Source: an uncultured Kroppenstedtia sp. (GTDB lineage Bacteria > Bacillota > Bacilli > Thermoactinomycetales > DSM-45169). From it: 5,193 nt of DNA. The DNA lies in contig CAUGKZ010000157.1 of NCBI GenBank assembly GCA_959600065.1, positions 1-5,193 of the forward strand, given 5' to 3'. The notes under the pieces were generated by a model. The model was not told the origin of the DNA. It saw only the letters and a list, made by a program, of their open reading frames with translations, and made no database searches. Shown here piece after piece: positions 1-5,193 of this stretch; position 1 is the stretch's first letter, and each line of letters starts with the position of its first letter. A program made the position numbers and the translations under genes.

Positions 1-1344
1 AAACCGGGTCGCCTCCCGGATCTCTTCCTCCGTCGTCTCCGGATGGTGAAGACGGATATTCTCCTCCACCGTCCCTACAAATAGAAAAGGATCCTGCAAC
101 ACCAGACCCATCCGCTTTCGCAGCTCCTCATCAGTAAACCGCTCCAGAGGAACACCATCAATGGTGATGGAACCCTGGTCTAAGGGATAAAAACGCATCA
201 ACAGATTGACGATGGAAGTCTTCCCACTGCCGGTATGTCCCACCAGCGCCACAGTCTGTCCCGGCTCTGCGGTAAAAGAGATATTTTTCAATACTTCGTT
301 GCGCCCATCATAGGAAAAGGTGACATCATCAAAGACGATCCGTCCCTGCGTGATTTCCGGTTGCCCTTGTCCCTCCTGGGTGGGAGCCGTCTCCTTTTCA
401 TCCAGCAATTCAAAGACCCGAGCGGCGGAGACCATCGATTGTTGCAAAAAGGAAAGCTGTTGCATCATCTCATTGACCGGTTCAAACATCCGGTTCAGCA
501 GATTGATAAAAGCATACAGCACCCCGATCTGGACCGCACCTACGGTTCCAATTCCAAAATAGGTAAGCACTGCGATCACCGTCAGAATATAGATCAGGTC
601 GACAGCAGGGCGAAGCAACAAACCATTGAGCCGGACGTTTTTTATGTTGGACTGATAATGATCCCGGTTGGTCTCCGCAAAATCTTTCTGTAGCCGTTCT
701 TGTTGCCGGAAGACCTGGATCACATTCATTCCCTGTATCGACTCATTCAGCTTGGCGTTCAGTTCACTCAACTTTTGCCGGATCTTCTGATACACCTGAC
801 GGCTCAACCGATGGTAGGTATACATCAAACCAAAGAATATCGGTAAAAGAACCAGACTGTAAGCCGCCAACTTGGCATCCAAGAGGAACATCGCCACAAA
901 AACTCCCGAGATCAGAACGATATCTTGGACGAAGAAAGCCAGGACGCTGACAAACAGCTCTTTAACCGCCTCGGTGTCATTGGTGATCCGGGAGATCAGC
1001 CCGCCCGCCGGCGACCGATCAAAGAAAGAGAGTCCCAGATGTTGCACCTTACCAAACACATCCACACGCATTTGTTGGATCACACGCTGCGCGATCTTAT
1101 GAAAGCTGAACTGATGAAAGTACTGTAGCAAAGAGACAGCGCAGTGGAGAATCAGGTAGGAGGAGCCTAAGATCACCAATGGTTTGACCGGGAACCTTCC
1201 GGGAACCAGATAATCGTCGATAAACACCTTGATCAATATAGGTCCCGCCACTTCGGCAGCGGTGGCCAGTAACAGGAGGATCAGTGCTAGGGTGAGCGAC
1301 TTACGATGAGGTCGGAGATACCCGAGCAGTCGCCGCATCACCAT
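1..1344 (-). CDS. bmrD: BmrD/YheH-like heterodimeric ABC exporter subunit (C-terminus beyond the window)
   Basis: This is a half-size ABC exporter of the plasma membrane, expected to pair with the BmrC-like subunit encoded just upstream and to drive ATP-dependent export of drugs or lipophilic compounds. The 448 visible residues begin MVMRRLLGYL. A transmembrane domain covers roughly residues 15-290, with hydrophobic stretches near 15-38, 55-75, 135-170 and 248-285. The nucleotide-binding domain starts near 335: A-loop Tyr345, Walker A GHTGSGKT at 369-376, and Q-loop Gln417 in VLQDPF. The signature motif, Walker B, catalytic Glu and H-loop lie past the left edge, so whether this subunit supplies the intact catalytic Glu cannot be seen. 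The ATG at 1344 is chosen over the one at 1338 because AAAGGAGGTG sits 6 nt upstream of it. The gene overlaps bmrC by 44 bp in another frame. The family is certain. The BmrD/YheH assignment rests mainly on the BmrC-like partner; an LmrD- or YfiC-type subunit is the alternative. Confidence 0.9.
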   Translation of the reverse strand, partial: MVMRRLLGYLRPHRKSLTLALILLLLATAAEVAGPILIKVFIDDYLVPGRFPVKPLVILGSSYLILHCAVSLLQYFHQFSFHKIAQRVIQQMRVDVFGKVQHLGLSFFDRSPAGGLISRITNDTEAVKELFVSVLAFFVQDIVLISGVFVAMFLLDAKLAAYSLVLLPIFFGLMYTYHRLSRQVYQKIRQKLSELNAKLNESIQGMNVIQVFRQQERLQKDFAETNRDHYQSNIKNVRLNGLLLRPAVDLIYILTVIAVLTYFGIGTVGAVQIGVLYAFINLLNRMFEPVNEMMQQLSFLQQSMVSAARVFELLDEKETAPTQEGQGQPEITQGRIVFDDVTFSYDGRNEVLKNISFTAEPGQTVALVGHTGSGKTSIVNLLMRFYPLDQGSITIDGVPLERFTDEELRKRMGLVLQDPFLFVGTVEENIRLHHPETTEEEIREATRF

Positions 1345-3097
1345 GGATCCCACCTCCTTTCTCAATCAGGGACTCCAGTTGTTGCTGATTGTGCATCCAG
1401 GCATACCACCCGTCCTTCTCCAGCAACTCCCGGTGAGTTCCTCGTTCCATCAGCTGACCCTCTTCCAGCACAAGAATCTCATCAGCGTGTTCAATCGCCG
1501 ACAAGCGGTGGGCCGCAATCAAGGTGGTCTTTCCTCTCCGCTTATCTCGCAGGGACTCCAGAATCATCCCTTCGGTTTTGGCATCGACGGCTGAGAGGGA
1601 GTCATCCAGGATCAGAATCTCCGGATGGAGGAGCAAAGCCCTGGCAATGGAAATCCGCTGTTTTTGTCCCCCGGACAAGGTGACCCCCCGCTCCCCGACC
1701 ACCGTATCATATCCGAATTCAAACTGGAGAATATCCTCATGAATCCCTGCGAGGCGGGCGGCCTGCTCCACCTCTTCTGTAGAAGCATCCGGTTTCCCAA
1801 AAGCGATATTTTCCCGAATGGTGGCAGAGAAGAGGAAGTGATCTTGCGGAACATACCCGATCCCCTCCCGAAGAGCGGATAGGGTGTAATCTTCCAAGGG
1901 CACCCCACCAATAAAAATCGAACGTTTCTCCGCCTCAAATTCCCGAAGCAATAATCGGAACAGAGTGGTTTTGCCGCTCCCTGTCTTCCCCACCACCCCG
2001 AGGGTGGCTCCCGAGGGGACTTTCACCTCCATCTGCTCCAAAGCAGTTTGTTCCGCCTCCGGGTAAGTGAAACCGGACAGATGGATAACAAGGTCGCCGG
2101 AAGCCGGCTCTGTCACCGCCCCTTCTTTGTCCACGATCTCCGCTGGCTCCTGCAATAGGGTGCGGATCCGATCGTAGGAAGCCCTTCCCCGTTGAATAAT
2201 ATTGGTGAGAAAGCCGAAGGCCAGCATCGGCCAGGTCAATTGTCCCAAGTACATGGTAAACTGGGTCAACTGCCCGATCGAGATCTCCCCATTCACTACA
2301 AAAACCGCGCCAAAAGCCACCGCCAAAAAATAAGAAACACCGATGATCATGGTGATGGTGGGATCAAACAGGGCATCGATCCGGGCGACGGCGATATTTT
2401 TATCCACCGCATTCTGTGAAATCTGCTGAAAAGATTCCTTCTCCTTCTCTTCCAGTCCAAAGGCCTTCACCACCCGAACGCCGGAGATATTCTCTTGAAC
2501 CTTGTCATTGATATCTGAGAAAGCGGCCTGGGCTTTCAAAAAACGCTCATGGACTAGACGACCGAAGTAACTGACCGCCAAAGCCATGAAAGGCATGGGC
2601 AACAAAGCAATCAGCGTCAGCTTCCAGCTAATAAAGGTACCCATGGACAGAACCACCAACCCGCCTAAGACCAAAGAATCGACGAGGGTCAACACGCCAT
2701 CCCCCGCGGTCACCTCCACCGCCCGCACATCATTGGTGGCATGGGCCATCAGGTCACCGGTCCGCCGACGGTTGAAAAAGCTCGGAGACATCCGGGAAAA
2801 ATGAGCGTACAATTCCCCTCGCAACTGCCTTTCCAAACGATGAGAAGCCCCGAACAGGAGAATACGCCAGGCATAACGGATCACATACATGGATACCCCT
2901 GCAACTGCCAGTAAAGAGAACAACTTCAGCAGAAAGGACGCCTCCAACTTCCCACCCTCGATCATGTCCACCACCAGACGCACCACATAAGGAGGGAAGA
3001 GTTCCAAGACCGCACAAGCTAGTAGCAGCAAAATACCTATGATGTAACTCTTTTTCTCTTGTTTAAAGAACCACCATAAATCCTGAAAGATTCGCAT
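1301..3097 (-). CDS. bmrC: BmrC/YheI-like heterodimeric ABC multidrug exporter subunit
   Basis: This 598-residue half-transporter combines a six-helix membrane domain with an ATPase domain, and should form a heterodimeric efflux pump with the BmrD-like product of the next gene. Membrane segments lie near residues 17-39, 56-77, 137-158, 159-179, 246-268 and 274-297. ATPase motifs are A-loop Tyr345, Walker A GKTGSGKT at 370-377, Q-loop Gln418, X-loop VGERG 466-470, signature LSGGQ 474-478, Walker B ILILDD 494-499 and H-loop His530. Residue 499 is Asp where a catalytic Glu is usual, which marks the degenerate ATP site of heterodimeric exporters; B. subtilis BmrC also has Asp here. Motifs such as YVPQDH, DDSLSAVDAKTE and C-terminal GWY match YheI/BmrC as I recall it. 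The ATG at 3097 follows AGAAGGTG. An in-frame ATG at 3130 would add 11 residues but lacks a ribosome binding site. The substrate is not evident from sequence. Confidence 0.95.
   Translation of the reverse strand: MRIFQDLWWFFKQEKKSYIIGILLLLACAVLELFPPYVVRLVVDMIEGGKLEASFLLKLFSLLAVAGVSMYVIRYAWRILLFGASHRLERQLRGELYAHFSRMSPSFFNRRRTGDLMAHATNDVRAVEVTAGDGVLTLVDSLVLGGLVVLSMGTFISWKLTLIALLPMPFMALAVSYFGRLVHERFLKAQAAFSDINDKVQENISGVRVVKAFGLEEKEKESFQQISQNAVDKNIAVARIDALFDPTITMIIGVSYFLAVAFGAVFVVNGEISIGQLTQFTMYLGQLTWPMLAFGFLTNIIQRGRASYDRIRTLLQEPAEIVDKEGAVTEPASGDLVIHLSGFTYPEAEQTALEQMEVKVPSGATLGVVGKTGSGKTTLFRLLLREFEAEKRSIFIGGVPLEDYTLSALREGIGYVPQDHFLFSATIRENIAFGKPDASTEEVEQAARLAGIHEDILQFEFGYDTVVGERGVTLSGGQKQRISIARALLLHPEILILDDSLSAVDAKTEGMILESLRDKRRGKTTLIAAHRLSAIEHADEILVLEEGQLMERGTHRELLEKDGWYAWMHNQQQLESLIEKGGGIHGDAATARVSPTSS
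1345..1360 (-). promoter_or_regulatory. Strong Shine-Dalgarno for bmrD inside the bmrC coding end
   Basis: On the minus strand AAAGGAGGTG (1360-1351) is followed by 6 nt (GGATCC) and then ATG at 1344. It is nearly fully complementary to the 16S rRNA 3' end. It lies inside the last codons of bmrC, where it encodes part of a Lys-Gly-Gly-Gly stretch. This fixes the bmrD start and suggests bmrD can be initiated efficiently despite the 44-bp overlap with bmrC. Confidence 0.9.
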
Positions 3098-3194
3098 CAG
3101 ACACCTTCTCTCTTCCGTAAAACATATCATTATATCCAGAGTAAATCCGGAATAACTATCGTCTCAAGGGTGGGAAAATTGCGTAAAACAGAGA

Positions 3195-3243
3195 AAAAAA
3201 CGTCCGCCTCGGAAACGATTATACCACGGCGAGAACGTTTTTT
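3195..3243. repeat. Inverted repeat centred on the bmrC -10 element
   Basis: AAAAAACGT at 3195-3203 and ACGTTTTTT at 3235-3243 are perfect 9-bp inverted copies 31 bp apart. The inner triplets GCC (3206-3208) and GGC (3228-3230) add to the symmetry. The dyad centre, position 3219, falls inside the TATAAT hexamer. This is the geometry of an operator for a dimeric regulator bound across a promoter. The arms are A/T-rich, so chance is a real alternative, and no known regulator consensus is recognised. Confidence 0.4.
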
Positions 3244-3248
3244 CCCCA
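3211..3248 (-). promoter_or_regulatory. Extended -10 promoter for bmrCD
   Basis: Read on the minus strand, TATAAT (3223-3218) is a perfect -10 hexamer preceded directly by TGG, giving the extended -10 pattern TGnTATAAT. The hexamer 17 bp upstream (GGGAAA, 3246-3241) is a poor -35, which the extended -10 may offset. Transcription would start near 3211, leaving a leader of about 114 nt before the bmrC ATG at 3097. It lies downstream of the globin terminator, so bmrCD looks independently transcribed. Confidence 0.65.
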
Positions 3249-3249
3249 G

Positions 3250-3287
3250 TACATAAATAATTGCCGGGCATTTTTGCACCGGCCAAT
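3250..3287 (-). terminator. Probable intrinsic terminator after the globin gene
   Basis: Positions 3260-3287 fold on the minus strand as ATT-GCCGG-GCA paired with TGC-CCGGC-AAT. There is an AAAA loop and two single-base bulges, for about 11 base pairs. The following TATTTATG is a U-rich but broken tract. The hairpin begins 18 nt past the globin stop and precedes the bmrC promoter. The other strand has no U tract, so the minus orientation is preferred. Confidence 0.6.
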
Positions 3288-3304
3288 GAATCTGTGAGGA
3301 TCAA

Positions 3305-3673
3305 CTATTTTTCGATAATGTGTGGCTTGGAAGCACGGAAATAGGTTTCCACATAAACCCTTGCATCCAAGGAAACCTTGTTTTTACGCATAGCGGCATT
3401 CATATGCATAATCGCCCGTTCGTAATGTTCAAAGGTGAGCCCCAATCCCTTATGACTTTTCCGCAGGATCGGTTCCCGATATTCCTGAGCGTTGCGTCCT
3501 AACATATGATTGATGAAGTAGCGTATATGCCGGTCCCGCAACTGTTCTTGGTCGACTCCTTCAAAATAAGGAGCGAGGTCTTCATCGGCAAACATCCGGT
3601 CATAAAAATCATGAAGTATGGCCTTAACCCCTTCATCAGCACCAAGCAAGTAAAAGACTTCTGAATCAGCCAA
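3305..3673 (-). CDS. Group 1 truncated haemoglobin (TrHbN-type)
   Basis: This is a small cytoplasmic haem protein of the 2-on-2 globin fold; family members bind O2 and often detoxify nitric oxide. From the TTG at 3673 the product is 122 residues, the usual group 1 length. The globin body starts at FYLLGADEG near residue 7. Phe23-Tyr24 (FYDRMFAD) give the B9-B10 pair, Phe37 is the CD1 Phe, and SHKGLGLT carries the proximal F8 His74. No Trp is present at the G8 region, which argues against groups 2 and 3. In a gapless alignment with M. tuberculosis TrHbN, E7 is Leu45 and E11 is His49 instead of the usual Gln. TTG is preferred because GGGGGG lies 7 nt upstream. A GTG at 3778 or ATG at 3775 would add about 35 residues unlike globins and has no ribosome binding site. 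The gene sits alone between two terminators. Oxygen or NO handling is inferred from the family. Confidence 0.88.
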   Translation of the reverse strand: MADSEVFYLLGADEGVKAILHDFYDRMFADEDLAPYFEGVDQEQLRDRHIRYFINHMLGRNAQEYREPILRKSHKGLGLTFEHYERAIMHMNAAMRKNKVSLDARVYVETYFRASKPHIIEK

Positions 3674-3686
3674 GATGATTCCCCCC
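3674..3686 (-). promoter_or_regulatory. Ribosome binding site that favours a TTG start for the globin
   Basis: On the minus strand GGGGGG (3686-3681) lies 7 nt before TTG at 3673. A G run can pair with the CCUCC anti-Shine-Dalgarno, using one G-U pair. The GTG (3778), ATG (3775) and ATG (3760) upstream have no purine-rich stretch at the right distance. I found no convincing -35/-10 pair for this gene in 3674-3800. Confidence 0.6.
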
Positions 3687-3800
3687 AAAAGTGTGTCTCT
3701 GTTCAAATGAATTGGATTAGGATGAATAAATAAGAGTTCTTTTAGACTAAGAGAAAACATCGCTGACGGCAACATCACTCTAAAAAGATCACCAAATCGA

Positions 3801-3824
3801 CAAAAACAGGCGGTAACCGCCTGT
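3801..3824 (-). terminator. Intrinsic terminator of the queG-ogt operon
   Basis: The minus strand carries ACAGGCGGT, one T, then ACCGCCTGT (3824-3806), a perfect 9-bp inverted repeat. In practice it would form a 7-bp GC-rich stem with a 5-nt loop. A T run (3806-3802) follows at once. It starts 40 nt after the ogt stop and should end the queG-ogt transcript before the globin gene. Confidence 0.88.
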
Positions 3825-3863
3825 CAGCCGAATAACAGATGAAAGAGTGCATAACGCGCGTTG

Positions 3864-4403
3864 CTACGTCTGAGCTTGAGAAGGCAAAGCCCCTTCTAGA
3901 CGCAACAAATACTCTTTGATCTTCAAACCGCCTCCATACCCCACTAAGGAGCCATTGGAGCCGATCACCCGATGACAAGGTACCAAAATGGAGACGGGAT
4001 TTCGGTTATTGGCACCGCCCACGGCACGAACCGCTTTGGGAGCACCCATCGCTTGGGCCACATCCTTATAGGAGCGGACTTCTCCGTATGGAATCATCAA
4101 TAGCTGTTGCCACACCAATTTCTGAAATGCCGTTCCGTACAGATCGATAGGAAGATCAAATTGTTGGCGCTTCCCGGCAAAATATTCATTCAGTTGCTGG
4201 ATCACCTCAGCCGGCTCCCTATCATTCCGTTCTAGTCGGACCGATCCAAACCATTCCTTGGCCCAGCGTTCCAGGGAAAAAATCGCCTTTTCTCCACTCA
4301 TGTAATTGAGGTGGCAGACCCCCTTGCTAGACAAGGCCAGGGTGATCGGACCGACAGGACTGTCCATTTCACTCCAGCTGAGTACACGAGAACCTGCGAC
4401 CAT
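3864..4403 (-). CDS. ogt: Methylated-DNA--[protein]-cysteine S-methyltransferase (Ogt/MGMT type)
   Basis: This suicide DNA-repair protein removes alkyl groups from O6-alkylguanine (and O4-alkylthymine) in DNA by irreversible transfer to its own Cys. The 179 residues contain an N-terminal ribonuclease-H-like domain (about 8-90) and the C-terminal DNA-binding and active-site domain (about 92-172). PYGEVRSYKDVA at 105-116 opens the helix-turn-helix region. Arg126 in RAVGGANNRNP is the arginine-finger position, and PCHRV at 142-146 carries acceptor Cys143. GYGGGLKIKEYLLRLEG closes the family core. Length is typical for a single-domain Ogt, with no AraC-like Ada domain. The ATG at 4403 is supported by GGGAGG 8 nt upstream. 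It starts 3 nt after the queG stop, so the two are co-transcribed and probably translationally coupled. No Ada-type operator is visible here; any control would lie upstream of queG. Confidence 0.96.
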   Translation of the reverse strand: MVAGSRVLSWSEMDSPVGPITLALSSKGVCHLNYMSGEKAIFSLERWAKEWFGSVRLERNDREPAEVIQQLNEYFAGKRQQFDLPIDLYGTAFQKLVWQQLLMIPYGEVRSYKDVAQAMGAPKAVRAVGGANNRNPVSILVPCHRVIGSNGSLVGYGGGLKIKEYLLRLEGALPSQAQT

Positions 4404-4406
4404 AGC

Positions 4407-5193
4407 CTATGCCTCCCTGTACCTATGTTCCACCTTTTCTTCCGAGTGACATGCTTGCAAGGCACTGGTGATTTCCTGCAACACTTCCTCATCCTTCTCC
4501 CGATCTCTGCTCTGGCAAAGCGCCATTTCAGCCTCTGCACCGCCGATCCGGCCCAGTGCCCAAGCCGCCGTCCCGCGGATGACAGGACGCGTGTCGGTTT
4601 CCAACAGATGGATCAGGTCCGGGACGGCCGTCTGATCACGGTATCTCCCCAGGGCGATGATCGCATTTCGTTGGATTGGTTTTTTACCCCTCCAGGAACC
4701 CGCCATCGAGCCGAATCGCTCCCGAAATTCCCGGTTACTCATATGCAACAGGGGCTTTAACAACGGCTTCACTCGGTCCGGTTCGGGAGTGAATTCCGGA
4801 TGGTGGGTAAAGTTCTTCCCCCGGTTATAGGGGCAAACCAGCTGGCAAGTTTCATAACCGTACAGGGAACCTCCCAATAAGCTACGATATTCTTCCGATA
4901 AAAAACCTTTCGTCTGGGTGAGATAGGAAAGACAAGCCTGGGAGTTGAGCCGCCCCGGTTCCGACAGTGCGCCGGTGGGACAGGCATCCAGACAGGCCGT
5001 ACAATCTCCACAAGCTTCGGTGATCGGCTGATCCGGTGGAAGCTGGACATCGGTGATCATCTCCCCCAGATAGACCCAGGAGCCAAATTCGGGAGTGATG
5101 AGAAATGTGTTCTTCCCACTCCATCCAATGCCGGCCCGCTCCGCCACCGCCCGGTCAGAGAGCGCTCCTGTATCGACCATCACCTTGGCATCG
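4407..5193 (-). CDS. queG: Epoxyqueuosine reductase QueG (N-terminus beyond the window)
   Basis: QueG reduces epoxyqueuosine to queuosine at wobble position 34 of GUN tRNAs, using cobalamin and two [4Fe-4S] clusters in the cytoplasm. The 261 visible residues begin in the VDTG segment (visible residues 6-9), whose Asp is conserved in the family. Then come AERAGIGWSGKNT (17-29) and the ferredoxin-like motif CGDCTACLDACP (Cys61, 64, 67, 71), with further Cys at 87, 116 and 120. Residues about 172-245, including RNAIIALGRY and RGTAAWALGRIGG, form HEAT-like repeats, a C-terminal extension I recall from Bacillus QueG. About 125 N-terminal residues are missing, judged against the roughly 386-residue B. 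subtilis protein as recalled. Residue 113 is Tyr in YGYETCQLVC where a Cys is normally found. The stop at 4407 is 3 nt before ogt, so queG is the upstream gene of a two-gene operon whose promoter is outside the window. Confidence 0.95.
   Translation of the reverse strand, partial: DAKVMVDTGALSDRAVAERAGIGWSGKNTFLITPEFGSWVYLGEMITDVQLPPDQPITEACGDCTACLDACPTGALSEPGRLNSQACLSYLTQTKGFLSEEYRSLLGGSLYGYETCQLVCPYNRGKNFTHHPEFTPEPDRVKPLLKPLLHMSNREFRERFGSMAGSWRGKKPIQRNAIIALGRYRDQTAVPDLIHLLETDTRPVIRGTAAWALGRIGGAEAEMALCQSRDREKDEEVLQEITSALQACHSEEKVEHRYREA

Noticed and set aside
235..693. Plus-strand open frame of 152 codons, and several others opposite the ABC transporter genes
   Set aside because: They lie antisense to well-conserved ABC exporter coding sequence, have no recognisable domain or ribosome site, and read as low-complexity shadow translations.
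1612..1938. Minus-strand open frame of 108 codons within bmrC
   Set aside because: It is an alternative frame of the bmrC ATPase domain; the main frame carries Walker B, signature and Q-loop.
3098..3130. In-frame ATG at 3130 as the bmrC start, adding 11 residues
   Set aside because: It has no purine-rich site upstream, whereas ATG 3097 has AGAAGGTG at a suitable distance and gives the N-terminus typical of YheI-like proteins.
3129..3157. A second TATAAT (minus strand 3134-3129) as a bmrC promoter
   Set aside because: The -35 at 17 bp is AGTTAT and there is no TGn directly before the hexamer. It would leave a leader of only about 25 nt; the 3223-3218 element is better.
3674..3800. Possible globin promoter, for example TTGCCG with TAGTCT at 17 bp
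   Set aside because: The -10 matches only half of the consensus and no other pair is better, so no promoter is claimed.
4311..4760. Plus-strand open frame of 149 codons opposite queG and ogt
   Set aside because: It is antisense to clear QueG and Ogt motifs and its product resembles no family I know.
1..5193. Search for CRISPR repeats, tRNA/rRNA genes, insertion sequence ends or a novel defence cluster
   Set aside because: No regularly spaced repeats, cloverleaf-like segments, transposase motifs or unknown gene clusters were seen; all genes belong to known families.

Overview
The window comes from a low-to-mid GC Gram-positive bacterium, most likely a Bacillales member. A Thermoactinomycetaceae-type genome (Kroppenstedtia/Desmospora-like) would fit, but that placement is inference. 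Support comes from the strong AAAGGAGGTG-type ribosome binding sites, a BmrCD (YheI/YheH)-type ABC exporter pair, and a QueG with the C-terminal HEAT-like extension I recall from Bacillus. All five genes are on the minus strand, so transcription runs from right to left. I see no mobile element, CRISPR array or RNA gene.

Layout, in transcription order. (1) 5193-4407: queG, epoxyqueuosine reductase, lacking its N-terminus at the window edge. (2) 4403-3864: an O6-methylguanine-DNA methyltransferase (ogt type), 3 nt after queG and co-transcribed with it. A clean intrinsic terminator follows at 3824-3801. (3) 3673-3305: a group 1 truncated haemoglobin, probably starting at TTG behind a GGGGGG ribosome binding site. 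It stands alone and is closed by a bulged hairpin at 3287-3250. (4) 3097-1301: bmrC (yheI)-like ABC half-transporter, with an extended -10 promoter at about 3223. (5) 1344-1: bmrD (yheH)-like partner half-transporter. It overlaps bmrC by 44 bp, has a near-perfect Shine-Dalgarno, and is cut by the left edge after its Q-loop.

How they work together. BmrC and BmrD together should form one heterodimeric multidrug exporter. BmrC has Asp where the Walker B catalytic Glu is expected, the asymmetry typical of this exporter class. QueG (last step of queuosine synthesis in tRNA) and Ogt (direct repair of alkylated DNA) share an operon but no obvious pathway. The globin is a separate haem-based oxygen/NO-handling unit.

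This is mostly ordinary chromosomal housekeeping and accessory sequence, and I found no convincing undescribed system. The points most worth checking are a Tyr at an expected iron-sulfur Cys of QueG, a possible His at globin position E11, the TTG start of the globin, and a dyad centred on the bmrC -10 element. No gene-free stretch exceeds 300 bases; the two intergenic regions (3098-3304 and 3674-3863) are described through their promoter, repeat and terminator entries.
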